Assembly (NCBI RefSeq): GCF_011077955.1
Contig: NZ_JAALBX010000003.1
Location: 62,001-126,000, forward strand
Reading direction: 5' to 3'
DNA length: 64,000 nucleotides
Origin: Citrobacter freundii
GTDB lineage: Bacteria > Pseudomonadota > Gammaproteobacteria > Enterobacterales > Enterobacteriaceae
The notes below the pieces were generated by a model. The model saw only the letters and a program-made list of their open reading frames with translations, was not told where the DNA came from and made no database searches. This document shows, piece by piece, positions 1 through 7,606 of this stretch. The translations under genes and the position numbers were made by a program. Every line of letters begins with the position of its first letter. The first letter of the stretch is position 1.

Positions 1-225
1 TATCAGGCAGGTGCGCTGTTTTGGTTATCACTGGTGATTCTTGCCGTAGTCAGCGCATTGATTTACAGGTTTGTACGCCAGCGTAATTTACTGGATATTG
101 CGCGCTGCGATTTTTCAGATCGACGCGCGCTGCGCGGTAAGCTGTTTATCGCGCTGGCGGTGGTGATGCTGGCGCTGCTGTTTTGCGTATCCCACCTGCA
201 TAACATCCTGATGTTATTAAATTAA
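1..225 (+). CDS. yidG: YidG-like DUF202 inner membrane protein, 3' end only
   Basis: The reading frame is open from the first base of the window, so this is the C-terminal part (74 residues) of a gene that starts upstream. Two hydrophobic segments flank a charged loop (RFVRQRNLLDIARCDFSD), the pattern of E. coli YidG, a small DUF202 inner membrane protein of unknown function. As in E. coli it lies near emrD. Its stop codon (TAA, 223-225) overlaps the stop of the convergent emrD (222-224 on the other strand), so there is no room for a terminator between them. Family assignment rests on remembered similarity; function is unknown. Confidence 0.75.
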   Translation, partial: YQAGALFWLSLVILAVVSALIYRFVRQRNLLDIARCDFSDRRALRGKLFIALAVVMLALLFCVSHLHNILMLLN

Positions 226-1406
226 GCCATATGGCGTTGTTGCTGTTCGCGATGGGCGAGCGGCAGCCAGCACAGTAAGATCATACCGCCCATCACCGTC
301 ATCAACAGGCCAAGACTGCTTTGCCCGGTTTGCGGAAGCAGCGCGGAGAACCAGGCAAGAAGGCCCGATCCGACATTTTGCAGCCCGCCGACCAGAGCGC
401 CAGCCGTGCCCGCCAGAAAGGGAAACGGCTCCATTGCACCCGTGGTGGCAAGCGGGAACAGCATACCCGCACCGAAGAAAAACAGCGCGGCAGGCAGTAG
501 CAGCGTCCAGATAGTCATCATGCCGAACCAACCGGGGATCCACATCAGTATCCCTGCCAGCAGGCAGCTCATTACCGATTGCCACATTAAGGTTGAGAAA
601 CGTTTATTCTGGCGACCCGCGTACCAGGCGCCAAAAAATGCCGCCGGAATAGGCAGAATAAACAGCACACTCACCACCATGCTATTCAGCCCCAGGACCG
701 CGCCCATTAATACCCCGGCGCAGGCTTCAAAAACCGCGATACCGGCAAGCCCGCCAATTAGCATTAGCAAAAAGCAGTTAAACGACGCCGTACCAAATAA
801 GGTCCTGTAATTGGCCAGCAGTCGGGTGCGAGGCGCCTGCGTCGGACGGGTTTCCGGCATCCAGCGCGCCATACTGAACGTGACCATCACGCACAGCGCC
901 AGTAAAAAGGCGAAACAGGCGCGCCAGCCCCACACCGTATCCAGTAACCCGCCAATTAACGGCGCCAACAGCGGGCTGACTAAAATGCCCATATTCAACA
1001 AGCTATTGGCGTGGCGCAGCGCCGAGCCTTCAAACAGATCGCGTGGCATGGTGCGCGCCATCACGCCCGCCACGCCGGTTCCCATGCCCTGCAACGCGCT
1101 GGCGGCAATCAGCACTGGCAGGCTGGTGGTGCGTAGCGCAATGACCGTCGCCACCATAAAAATGCTCATTCCCACCAGGATAACCGGGCGGCGCCCCACG
1201 CGATCCGAAATCGGGCCGTAAATCAGTTGCGAGACGCCATACGTGAATAAATAGGCTGCCATCACGCTTTGTATGGCGCCTTCACGCACCTGTAAATCGC
1301 GGGCCATATCGGCTATCGCCGGGATATAAATGGTTTGCGCCATTTGCCCCACGGCGATGAGCATAATCAGCATCAATAGCAAATGAGAATTCGCCAGCTT
1401 TTTCAT
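222..1406 (-). CDS. emrD: EmrD multidrug efflux MFS transporter
   Basis: A 394-residue member of the major facilitator superfamily (DHA1 drug:H+ antiporter group) with about twelve hydrophobic segments. The motif A-like loop GPISDRVGRRP is at residues 64-74. The length equals E. coli EmrD and residues align from the N-terminal MKKLAN onward. EmrD exports hydrophobic uncouplers and detergents across the inner membrane using the proton gradient. It lies between yidG and the tisB/ilvBN region, as in E. coli. The start is ATG preceded by a GGAA-like site. No dedicated regulator is adjacent. Confidence 0.93.
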   Translation of the reverse strand: MKKLANSHLLLMLIMLIAVGQMAQTIYIPAIADMARDLQVREGAIQSVMAAYLFTYGVSQLIYGPISDRVGRRPVILVGMSIFMVATVIALRTTSLPVLIAASALQGMGTGVAGVMARTMPRDLFEGSALRHANSLLNMGILVSPLLAPLIGGLLDTVWGWRACFAFLLALCVMVTFSMARWMPETRPTQAPRTRLLANYRTLFGTASFNCFLLMLIGGLAGIAVFEACAGVLMGAVLGLNSMVVSVLFILPIPAAFFGAWYAGRQNKRFSTLMWQSVMSCLLAGILMWIPGWFGMMTIWTLLLPAALFFFGAGMLFPLATTGAMEPFPFLAGTAGALVGGLQNVGSGLLAWFSALLPQTGQSSLGLLMTVMGGMILLCWLPLAHREQQQRHMA

Positions 1407-1572
1407 GGAAATGAAGACTCTTTATTATTTTCAGTAGAAGATTTTTCTGTGTTTGAGCAGAAAGCGAGACGAATCTAGCACAATGGCAAGAGATAACCAG
1501 ATCATCGCTGGTAACGAAGGCGGGTGGGATGTAAACCTCATCCGGCAACAAAAATTGCCAGAAATCAGTTAA

Positions 1573-2202
1573 TCAGAGCAGATTACCGTTGAGTAAATGG
1601 GTTGCTTGTCCCCAGTTTTCGATCCTCAACGCGTGAGCTTGTCGATGAAGAACAGAAAAGCTGCAATTGTGCGGGCTAAAGCGGGTAAAGGGGGCGCGGA
1701 AATCTGCACCCTGCAAAAGCCAGAGTAAACCTGCCAGCGTATTGCCATGTGTGACGACGCAGATGCTGGCGTCAGCCGACGCGTCCTGGTCGAGCAGTGC
1801 CTGATGAAGACGGTTTGCCGCTTCCAGTACGCTCTCGCCGCCCGGCGGAACGGCGGCGACATCACCCGCGAGTAGCGCATCGGCAACCGCAGGGTTACGT
1901 TCCCTTATTTGTGCCGGGGTGAACGCCTGGAAGTCGCCAAGGTGTTGTTCATGAAGACGGGGATCGAGATGAAGCGGCGAGCCATGAAACTGGGCGATAG
2001 CCTGTGCGGTGGTTAATGCGCGCTGTGAGGGAGAGCTGATAACGGCGCTGAATGAATAAGAGGCGAGCGCCCCAAGCAGCGCATCGATTTGCCGCAGCCC
2101 GCGAGCGCTGGTGGGGCTATCAAGCTGCCCCTGCAAAATACCGCGCTGATTCCATTCTGACTCGCCGTGGCGTACGACAATAAAACGCACTGACTTGCTC
2201 AC
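1573..2202 (-). CDS. Histidine phosphatase superfamily protein
   Basis: A 209-residue protein of the histidine phosphatase (phosphoglycerate mutase-like) superfamily. The catalytic RHGE motif is at residues 11-14 (VVRHGESEWN), the second conserved histidine is in VVTHGNTL near residue 155, and a glutamate-containing segment LHEQHLGDF lies between them. Members dephosphorylate small metabolites or phosphoproteins through a phosphohistidine intermediate; substrate cannot be read from the sequence. It resembles GpmB/CobC-type phosphatases, but no cobalamin genes are nearby. It is transcribed in the same direction as tisB upstream, separated from it by a strong terminator. Confidence 0.8.
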   Translation of the reverse strand: MSKSVRFIVVRHGESEWNQRGILQGQLDSPTSARGLRQIDALLGALASYSFSAVISSPSQRALTTAQAIAQFHGSPLHLDPRLHEQHLGDFQAFTPAQIRERNPAVADALLAGDVAAVPPGGESVLEAANRLHQALLDQDASADASICVVTHGNTLAGLLWLLQGADFRAPFTRFSPHNCSFSVLHRQAHALRIENWGQATHLLNGNLL

Positions 2203-2266
2203 TCACCATTCCTTCAGAGAAATGATTACCATAGCATGTTGGCGAAACGCGAAAAAAGCGGCTGTT

Positions 2267-2294
2267 AAAGGAGGGCGGTTGCCCGCCCTCCTTT
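2267..2294 (-). terminator. Strong hairpin terminator after tisB
   Basis: A perfect 12-bp stem (AAAGGAGGGCGG at 2267-2278 and its complement at 2283-2294) with a 4-base loop, followed on the minus strand by TTT. It lies 20 bases past the tisB stop and would end the tisB transcript before the phosphatase gene. Confidence 0.8.
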
Positions 2295-2313
2295 GGTGCG
2301 ACTTGACCCTGAA

Positions 2314-2403
2314 TTACCGCAGGTATTTCAGGACAGCGTCAAGCAGTTGCAGCAAGGCAACAATGAGTTTCAGGACAAGGATAACCCAATCCATTGCGCT
2401 CAT
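2314..2403 (-). CDS. tisB: TisB, SOS-induced small membrane toxin
   Basis: A 29-codon ORF, too short for ordinary gene callers. The peptide begins MSAMDWVILVLKL and ends LLDAVLKYLR; it matches E. coli TisB in length and in almost the whole amphipathic helix (KLIVA.LQLLDAVLKYL). TisB inserts into the inner membrane, forms small pores, collapses the proton-motive force and promotes persister formation after DNA damage. A GAGG ribosome site lies 8 bases before the ATG. Upstream the transcript contains a segment complementary to IstR-1 (2472-2492), a promoter and a LexA box, so the full regulatory system is present. Only the first few residues differ from the E. coli peptide. Confidence 0.93.
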   Translation of the reverse strand: MSAMDWVILVLKLIVALLQLLDAVLKYLR

Positions 2404-2471
2404 ACGCGTCTCCTCTGGTCAAGGAGCACGCCGCTGGTGTACCTCTCCGTTGCCTGTTGCCAGCGGCTTTT

Positions 2472-2492
2472 GTTGGCGTAACACAGTGTGCT
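2472..2492 (-). promoter_or_regulatory. IstR-1 pairing site in the tisB leader
   Basis: This 21-base segment, read as tisB mRNA, is complementary to the 5' part of IstR-1 (2719-2739) at 20 of 21 positions; the single mismatch is at 2476/2723. It lies about 70-90 bases upstream of the tisB start, the place where E. coli IstR-1 blocks the ribosome standby site and triggers RNase III cleavage. The pairing is visible directly as a near-identical direct repeat on the + strand; the mechanism is inferred from E. coli. Confidence 0.85.
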
Positions 2493-2591
2493 CTCTCGGG
2501 GTTAAGGCACTGACGGCACCACCCGTTTCAGCCAGGACTTGGTTTTCGCCGCGTTTACGGCCCCGTATCGCACACTGTGATAAGCCACATC

Positions 2592-2623
2592 AGTATAGAT
2601 AAATACTGTATATATGAACAGTA
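2592..2623 (-). promoter_or_regulatory. LexA box overlapping the tisB promoter
   Basis: CTGTATATATGAACAG (2606-2621) fits the LexA consensus CTGT-N8-ACAG, with flanking TA on both sides. On the minus strand it covers the -35 element TGTTCA (2620-2615), which is spaced 17 bases from a -10 element TATACT (2597-2592), giving a transcript start near 2585. LexA bound here would block tisB until SOS induction. On the + strand the same box may control the longer IstR-2 RNA, as in E. coli; that start site is not identified here. Confidence 0.88.
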
Positions 2624-2683
2624 TTTTCTCGACAGCTTTTACCCGGTGTCCTATAGTTAATCTGACTAAAACCGCCGCATTTA

Positions 2684-2712
2684 TTGCGAGTGCGGTCAAT
2701 TGGTCGTATAGT
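2684..2712 (+). promoter_or_regulatory. Constitutive promoter of istR-1
   Basis: TTGCGA (2684-2689) and TATAGT (2707-2712) are separated by exactly 17 bases and place the transcript start near 2719, the first base of the segment matching E. coli IstR-1. No LexA box overlaps it, consistent with the constitutive antitoxin promoter described in E. coli. Confidence 0.75.
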
Positions 2713-2718
2713 TATAAA

Positions 2719-2803
2719 GTTGACGTAACACAGTGTGCTTTTGCGGCGACCATCCGCAAAACCGCTCTAAAAAACCTCGCTTCCCGCGGGGTTTTTTGTT
2801 TTT
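2719..2803 (+). ncRNA. istR: IstR-1 antitoxin small RNA
   Basis: A trans-acting antitoxin RNA divergent from tisB. Its 5' end (GTTGACGTAACACAGTGTGC) matches E. coli IstR-1 and is complementary to the tisB leader at 2472-2492. A Rho-independent terminator follows: stem 2773-2780 (AACCTCGC) with 2786-2793 (GCGGGGTT), loop TTCCC, then a T-run. In E. coli IstR-1 is constitutive, keeps unstressed tisB mRNA inactive and is consumed when tisB is induced. The 5' and 3' ends here are estimates from the promoter and terminator. Confidence 0.88.
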
Positions 2804-2875
2804 ACGCCCCCCTTAATTCGCTTTCCCTTCGTTGTTATTGCTGCCTGTTCACTACGCAGAACGTATGAGCGCATG

Positions 2876-2891
2876 TGTGATAAAACTCACG
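2876..2891 (+). promoter_or_regulatory. CRP-like site upstream of ivbL-ilvBN
   Basis: TGTGA-TAAAAC-TCACG matches the CRP consensus TGTGA-N6-TCACA at 9 of 10 positions. It lies about 90 bases before the ivbL start, where E. coli ilvB is activated by cAMP-CRP. Confidence 0.65.
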
Positions 2892-2979
2892 GATCTTTTC
2901 TGTGCTTCATAAACTGCTTGTCAGCAACACGACGCTGTGTTTGTATAAATTTTATCGTTGATCAAAAAACTGAGATCCC

Positions 2980-3078
2980 ATGACCGCATTCATGCACACT
3001 TCCGACCTACTACTAACCGCGCAAACTGCCGCGGTGGTCGTCGTGCGTGTGGTGGTGGTCGTCGGCAATGCGCCGTAG
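2980..3078 (+). CDS. ivbL: IvbL, ilvBN operon leader peptide
   Basis: A 32-residue ORF whose second half is valine-rich: four valines, an arginine, five valines, then GNAP (AAVVVVRVVVVVGNAP). The E. coli IvbL peptide ends the same way. Translation of this peptide senses charged tRNA-Val (and tRNA-Leu, through LLL at residues 10-12). When these are scarce the ribosome stalls and the downstream attenuator does not form. The stop codon TAG (3076-3078) is followed by the attenuator hairpin at 3106-3135. Confidence 0.95.
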   Translation: MTAFMHTSDLLLTAQTAAVVVVRVVVVVGNAP

Positions 3079-3105
3079 GGTCCCGAGTCAACGTACCGAT
3101 TCTAA

Positions 3106-3140
3106 AAACCCCGCCGGCGCAACCGAGCGGGGTTTCTTGT
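3106..3140 (+). terminator. ilvBN attenuator
   Basis: AAACCCCGC (3106-3114) pairs with GCGGGGTTT (3127-3135), followed by CTTGTTT. The hairpin lies between the ivbL stop and ilvB and is the expected attenuation terminator of the operon. Confidence 0.88.
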
Positions 3141-3190
3141 TTATCTCGCCCGGAAAGTAAAGCTGGCCCAGAAAGAGAAAGGACTGGAGC

Positions 3191-4879
3191 ATGGCGACTA
3201 TGGGCACAACTTCCCAATCACAACGCTTTACCGGCGCGCAACTGATCGTTCATTTACTGGAGCGGCAGGGCATTACAACCGTCACCGGCATTCCGGGCGG
3301 AACCGTACTGCCGTTATACGACGCGCTCAGTCAAAGCAGTCAGATTCGCCATGTCCTGGCGCGACACGAACAGGGCGCGGGCTTTATCGCTCAGGGTATG
3401 GCGCGCACCAAGGGCACGCCTGCGGTATGTATCGCCTGTAGCGGGCCGGGGGCCACAAACCTGGTAACGGCGATTGCCGACGCGCGTCTGGATTCGATCC
3501 CTCTGGTGTGTATTACCGGCCAGGTTGCGACCTCAATGATTGGCGCAGACGCCTTCCAGGAAGTGGATACCTACGGCATCGCCATTCCCATCACAAAACA
3601 TAACTATCTGGTTCGTCATATCAGCGAGTTGCCGCAGGTGATAAGCGATGCGTTTCGCATTGCTCAGTCAGGCCGTCCGGGGCCGGTGTGGATTGATATT
3701 CCAAAAGATATTCAGACGGCGGAAATTGAAATTGAAACCTTCCCGGAACCCGGCCGCTGTGCGCCAGCTCCTGCGTTTAACCCGCAATTAGTCGCCGATG
3801 CGGCAGCAATGATAAATCAGGCGAAGCGCCCGGTATTGTACCTGGGCGGCGGCACCATTAATGCCGCGCCTCAGGTTCGCAAACTGGCGGAACAGGCCAA
3901 TTTACCCACCACCATGACGTTAATGGCGCTGGGCGTATTGCCCACCGATCACCCGCTCTCGTTGGGTATGCTGGGGATGCATGGCGCGCGCAGCACCAAT
4001 TTTATTTTGCAGGAAGCAGATTTACTCATCGTGCTGGGCGCGCGTTTTGATGACCGGGCGATTGGTAAAACCCAGGAATTCTGCCCGAACGCTAAAATCA
4101 TTCATGTCGATATCGACCGCGCCGAGCTTGGCAAAATCAAGCAGCCGCATATCGCCATTCAGGGCGATGTCGCGGAAGTGCTGACGCAGCTAACGCCGCG
4201 CGTGATGCCTACCGACCGCGCCCCGTGGCGTGCGCTGGTAGCCTCGCTGCAACAGGAATTCCCGTTCAATATGCCCAATGCCGATGACCCGCTGTCTCAT
4301 TACGGGTTAATCAATGCGGTAGCGGCCTGCGCGCAAGAGGACGTCGTTATCACCACCGATGTGGGCCAGCATCAAATGTGGACGGCACAAGCCTATCCGC
4401 TGCGCCGTCCGCGCCAGTGGCTGACATCGGGCGGCCTCGGCACCATGGGCTTTGGATTGCCCGCCGCAATCGGCGCGGCGCTCGCTGAACCGCAACGCCA
4501 GATTATCTGCTTCTCTGGCGACGGCAGTTTGATGATGAATATTCAGGAGATGGCCACGGCTGCCGAAAATGGTCTGAATATCAAAGTGATCCTGATGAAC
4601 AACCAGGCGCTGGGTCTGGTGCATCAACAGCAAAGCCTGTTCTATAAGCAAAACGTGTTTGAAGCGACTTATCCGGGCATGACCAATTTCATCAAAATCG
4701 CCGAAGGCTTTGGGATGAGTAGCTGTGATTTAAATGAGGCAGAAGACCCGCACGCGGCGCTGCGTGAAGCGATGGCGCGTCCTGGTCCTTGTCTTATTCA
4801 TGTGCGTATTGATGCGCAGGAAAAAGTGTACCCGATGGTTCCGCCAGGTGCGGCAAATACAGAAATGGTAGGAGAATAA
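3191..4879 (+). CDS. ilvB: Acetolactate synthase I large subunit IlvB
   Basis: A 562-residue thiamine-diphosphate enzyme, the same length as E. coli IlvB and ending in the same VPPGAANTEMVGE. It condenses two pyruvates to acetolactate, or pyruvate with 2-ketobutyrate, in branched-chain amino-acid synthesis. The catalytic glutamate lies in LARHEQGAGF (near residue 60), and the ThDP/Mg binding motif GDGSLMMNIQEM is near residue 443. The FAD/ThDP/pyruvate-oxidase domains occur in the usual order. It is followed 3 bases later by ilvN, the regulatory subunit. Expression is expected to be controlled by ivbL attenuation and CRP. Confidence 0.97.
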   Translation: MATMGTTSQSQRFTGAQLIVHLLERQGITTVTGIPGGTVLPLYDALSQSSQIRHVLARHEQGAGFIAQGMARTKGTPAVCIACSGPGATNLVTAIADARLDSIPLVCITGQVATSMIGADAFQEVDTYGIAIPITKHNYLVRHISELPQVISDAFRIAQSGRPGPVWIDIPKDIQTAEIEIETFPEPGRCAPAPAFNPQLVADAAAMINQAKRPVLYLGGGTINAAPQVRKLAEQANLPTTMTLMALGVLPTDHPLSLGMLGMHGARSTNFILQEADLLIVLGARFDDRAIGKTQEFCPNAKIIHVDIDRAELGKIKQPHIAIQGDVAEVLTQLTPRVMPTDRAPWRALVASLQQEFPFNMPNADDPLSHYGLINAVAACAQEDVVITTDVGQHQMWTAQAYPLRRPRQWLTSGGLGTMGFGLPAAIGAALAEPQRQIICFSGDGSLMMNIQEMATAAENGLNIKVILMNNQALGLVHQQQSLFYKQNVFEATYPGMTNFIKIAEGFGMSSCDLNEAEDPHAALREAMARPGPCLIHVRIDAQEKVYPMVPPGAANTEMVGE

Positions 4880-4882
4880 GCC

Positions 4883-5164
4883 ATGCAACAACAAAACGTA
4901 ATTCTGGAACTGACGGTGCGCAACCATCCTGGCGTGATGTCGCATGTGTGCGGCCTGTTTGCGCGTCGCGCGTTTAACGTCGAAGGTATTTTGTGTTTGC
5001 CGCTACCGGACGGCGACCACAGCCGGATTTGGTTACAAGTGGCGGACGATCAGCGGCTTGAGCAAATGGTCAGCCAGATAGATAAACTTGAAGATGTGAT
5101 CCAGATTATTCGTCATCAGGACGATCCTGGCGTGTTTAATAAACTGGAGTTGTTCTTTCAGTAA
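4883..5164 (+). CDS. ilvN: Acetolactate synthase I small (regulatory) subunit IlvN
   Basis: A 93-residue ACT-domain protein beginning [32 protein letters not shown] domains bind amino acids; IlvN binds valine, confers feedback inhibition and raises the activity of IlvB. Length is close to E. coli IlvN (96 residues). The gene starts 3 bases after the ilvB stop, so the two are expected to be translationally coupled. No uhpA gene follows, unlike E. coli. Confidence 0.95.
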   Translation: MQQQNVILELTVRNHPGVMSHVCGLFARRAFNVEGILCLPLPDGDHSRIWLQVADDQRLEQMVSQIDKLEDVIQIIRHQDDPGVFNKLELFFQ

Positions 5165-5271
5165 TCGGCCATCGTTTTGCATCGCAGGCAAAGTTACTTT
5201 ACCCTCGGGCTGACGATAAACCGGCTGTGGTGCCAAGACAGGCCCCCAGCCCGTTAGCCCGGCAGGTATCT

Positions 5272-6360
5272 GTGATCAAAACGCTGCATATTGAGAATTA
5301 CCGTTCTATCAGGCGGCTGTCGCTGGAGCTTGAGCGGCTGAATATTGTCTTTGGCCCGAATGGCACGGGTAAGTCCAACATTTATAAAGCGATCCATTTA
5401 ATGCACAGCGCCGCGCAGGGCGCGTTTTCGCAAGAGCTCGCCACAGAAGGCGGCATTCTCAAGGTTTTCTGGGCTGGGCACAGCCGCCGCGATGAAAAAC
5501 GCCGGGTTACGCTTGCCGTGGAAACCGATCGCTATGAATATGAATTGCAGTTCGGTTTTGTCGAGAAAGTCCCTTATCCTTCGCTGTTTAATCTCGATCC
5601 GGTCATCAAAGAAGAGAGCATCTGGCTGAGCGATCACCAACGCCGCGCGGCGGCACAGCTGATGCGCCGCAAAAATCAGGCAGTGTTCTTAAGTAATGTC
5701 CATCACGAGAAAGTCACCCACAGCGGCACGCTGTATGAGAATGAATCGGTGTTCGGGCAACTGGGCGAGCCGCATCTTTACCCGGAAGTGTCGCAAATGC
5801 GGGAGGCCATGCGTAACTGGCGTTTTTACCACGAGTTTGCGGTGTCGACGCACTCTGCCCTGCGCGAACCGCAGGTGGGGTTTCGATCGCCCGTTTTAGC
5901 CAGCGATGGCGCCAATCTGGCGGCGGCATTTCAGACTATTGTCGAAATCGGGGATGAAGGGTTGTTGATGACGATCCTCGATCAGGCTTTTCCGGGCTGT
6001 CGGTTTTTTTGTGAAAATCCCGGCGGACGTTTTCAATTGCTCATGCAGCGCGAGGGTTTGACCCGACCGCTGGAGCCGGCTGAGTTTTCGGATGGCACGT
6101 TGCGTTTTCTTTGCCTGACCGTGGCGCTGCTGAGCCCGCGTCCGCCCGCGTTTATCGCGCTGAATGAACCGGAAAATAGCTTGCATCCGCAGATGCTGCC
6201 CGCGCTGGCAAAACTGATCGCTGAAGCTTCCCGGTATTCGCAAATCTGGCTGACCAGCCACTCGCCGGAACTGGCGAAGCTGATTGAACAACATGCGCCC
6301 TTCACGCTATATCAGCTGGCGATGGAAGAAGGAGAGACGCAGGTAATGCGCCTCTCGTGA
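5272..6360 (+). CDS. AAA family ATPase (OLD/RecF-like, AAA_21 type)
   Basis: A 362-residue ABC-type ATPase from a GTG start at 5272 (product VIKTLHIENYRSIRRL, typical first strand of the family). The frame stays open to 5227, but the extra 15 residues look non-coding. Walker A GPNGTGKSN is at about residues 28-36, Walker B-like ALNEPENSLHP near 300 and the switch segment LTSHSPELAKL near 325. There is no nuclease or TOPRIM domain. Such stand-alone ATPases act in DNA repair, defence or unknown processes. It sits alone between ilvN and the hyb operon and has no obvious partner. Function unknown. Confidence 0.75.
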   Translation: MIKTLHIENYRSIRRLSLELERLNIVFGPNGTGKSNIYKAIHLMHSAAQGAFSQELATEGGILKVFWAGHSRRDEKRRVTLAVETDRYEYELQFGFVEKVPYPSLFNLDPVIKEESIWLSDHQRRAAAQLMRRKNQAVFLSNVHHEKVTHSGTLYENESVFGQLGEPHLYPEVSQMREAMRNWRFYHEFAVSTHSALREPQVGFRSPVLASDGANLAAAFQTIVEIGDEGLLMTILDQAFPGCRFFCENPGGRFQLLMQREGLTRPLEPAEFSDGTLRFLCLTVALLSPRPPAFIALNEPENSLHPQMLPALAKLIAEASRYSQIWLTSHSPELAKLIEQHAPFTLYQLAMEEGETQVMRLS

Positions 6361-6363
6361 GGG

Positions 6364-6612
6364 TTAATGCAGATAGGCTTCGCCGGTGAGATTTTCCAGC
6401 GCGCTGAGCATGTCGCGCGCTTCGTCCTCATCAAGAATGCTCATGGCAAACCCGACGTGCACCAGCACCCAGCGATCCAGCAAGTCCTGCGGCTGGTCTT
6501 CACAGACCAGCGCGATATTCACCTGGCGCTGCACGCCATTCACCTCCACCGTCGCCAGTTCATGAATCTCCTCACCGACGGCGATAATTTTTCCCGGAAC
6601 ACCCAGGCACAT
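6364..6612 (-). CDS. hybG: Hydrogenase-2 maturation chaperone HybG (HypC family)
   Basis: An 82-residue HypC/HybG protein with the essential N-terminal MCLGVPGK (Cys2 binds the Fe(CN)2CO precursor with HypD) and the conserved segment [18 protein letters not shown]. The central part ([15 protein letters not shown]) matches HybG better than HypC. It carries the iron-cofactor precursor to the hydrogenase large-subunit precursor HybC. It is the last gene of the operon, 23 bases after hybE; the hybF gene found here in E. coli is absent. Confidence 0.92.
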   Translation of the reverse strand: MCLGVPGKIIAVGEEIHELATVEVNGVQRQVNIALVCEDQPQDLLDRWVLVHVGFAMSILDEDEARDMLSALENLTGEAYLH

Positions 6613-6635
6613 AATCCACTCCTGTAAAACTTAAC

Positions 6636-7124
6636 TCAGGCGACTTTACCGCGCAGTAACGACCGACGGCTCATATTGACCGGCGCATCGCGCCGTACGG
6701 GCAACGAGAGCGCCAGACTGACGCTATTTTCCGCCAGCATGATTGCCTGTACCGGGCTTAAATGCGGATCGAGCGGCGACATCAGCGAACAGGCCACATA
6801 ATGCAGCTCTGGCGTCAATTCGCCGACGCGAAATGCCATATCGCCCGCCGGAAAGGTTAACGCCAACCGGGAGCCTACCTGGCGGCGCGGCCATTGCTGG
6901 TCCGGGCCGGGTAAGACCACCAGTTCCAGCATCCACGGCGTTAACATCGCGCCAACCCATTGCCCTTCGAAGAGTTGGAAACTACAGGCTTTAACTGGCA
7001 TATGCGCTTGATAAAACGGCAGGGCGGCCATTTGGTCGGCGGCGACACGGTTAAACTGCGCTTCCAGCGCCGCCGCCGGGCTGCTACGCCAGCCTTCCAC
7101 ATCCCAGATCAGTTCGTCGTGCAT
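6636..7124 (-). CDS. hybE: Hydrogenase-2 assembly chaperone HybE
   Basis: A 162-residue protein matching the HybE family (beginning with MHDELIWDVEGWRSSPAAALEAQF, with LPFYQAHMPVKA). HybE is a Tat proofreading chaperone that binds the HybO signal peptide and prevents export before assembly is complete. The gene overlaps hybD by 16 bases and is translated from the same polycistronic mRNA. The C-terminus ends with MSRRSLLRGKVA, as expected of HybE-type proteins. Confidence 0.9.
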   Translation of the reverse strand: MHDELIWDVEGWRSSPAAALEAQFNRVAADQMAALPFYQAHMPVKACSFQLFEGQWVGAMLTPWMLELVVLPGPDQQWPRRQVGSRLALTFPAGDMAFRVGELTPELHYVACSLMSPLDPHLSPVQAIMLAENSVSLALSLPVRRDAPVNMSRRSLLRGKVA

Positions 7125-7606
7125 GGTTCATCCTGCCGTTGTATTGCTATGCCATGCTCCGCCAGCAGGCGTTGCACTTCACGCAACGCCACATCCAGCG
7201 CACGTTGCGCGGTGGCACTCAGCGCCATTCCCGGCGCCAGAGACGCCGGTTCGATGCCAATCAGAATCAACTTCCGGGGATATTCCCCGGTCATTTTCAG
7301 TGCCATCAACACATCGCACAGGCCAAGCTGGTGCGGGGAGAGTTTCTCGGTAAACAGCGCGGGCACCTCTTCATCCTGAAGGACAAACACGCTGCCCGCC
7401 TCGTGATTGCTGCGTACCGCATCCACCACAATCAGCAGATCCCTGTCTGCCATGGCTTCCATCAACTCCATGCCGGAGGTTCCGCCGTCAAACAGCTCGA
7501 CCTCCGGGGGGATCTGGTAGTGCGCTTCGAGGGTTTGAATGGCGCGAACGCCAATTCCCTCGTCGCTTAACAGCAGATTCCCAATCCCTAACACTAATGT
7601 GCGCAT
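7109..7606 (-). CDS. hybD: Hydrogenase-2 maturation endopeptidase HybD
   Basis: A 165-residue nickel-dependent maturation protease of the HybD/HyaD family. It has the start MRTLVLGIGNLLLSDEGIGV with the metal-ligating glutamate in DEG, the DGGTSG segment, and DAVRSNHEAG; a conserved histidine is in LSPHQLG. It removes the C-terminal peptide of HybC after nickel insertion. It overlaps hybC by one base and hybE by 16 bases. Confidence 0.95.
   Translation of the reverse strand: MRTLVLGIGNLLLSDEGIGVRAIQTLEAHYQIPPEVELFDGGTSGMELMEAMADRDLLIVVDAVRSNHEAGSVFVLQDEEVPALFTEKLSPHQLGLCDVLMALKMTGEYPRKLILIGIEPASLAPGMALSATAQRALDVALREVQRLLAEHGIAIQRQDEPCTTN

Noticed and set aside
2990-3217. Minus-strand ORF across ivbL and the attenuator
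   Set aside because: It is the shadow of the valine-rich leader and GC-rich hairpin; no ribosome site or family.
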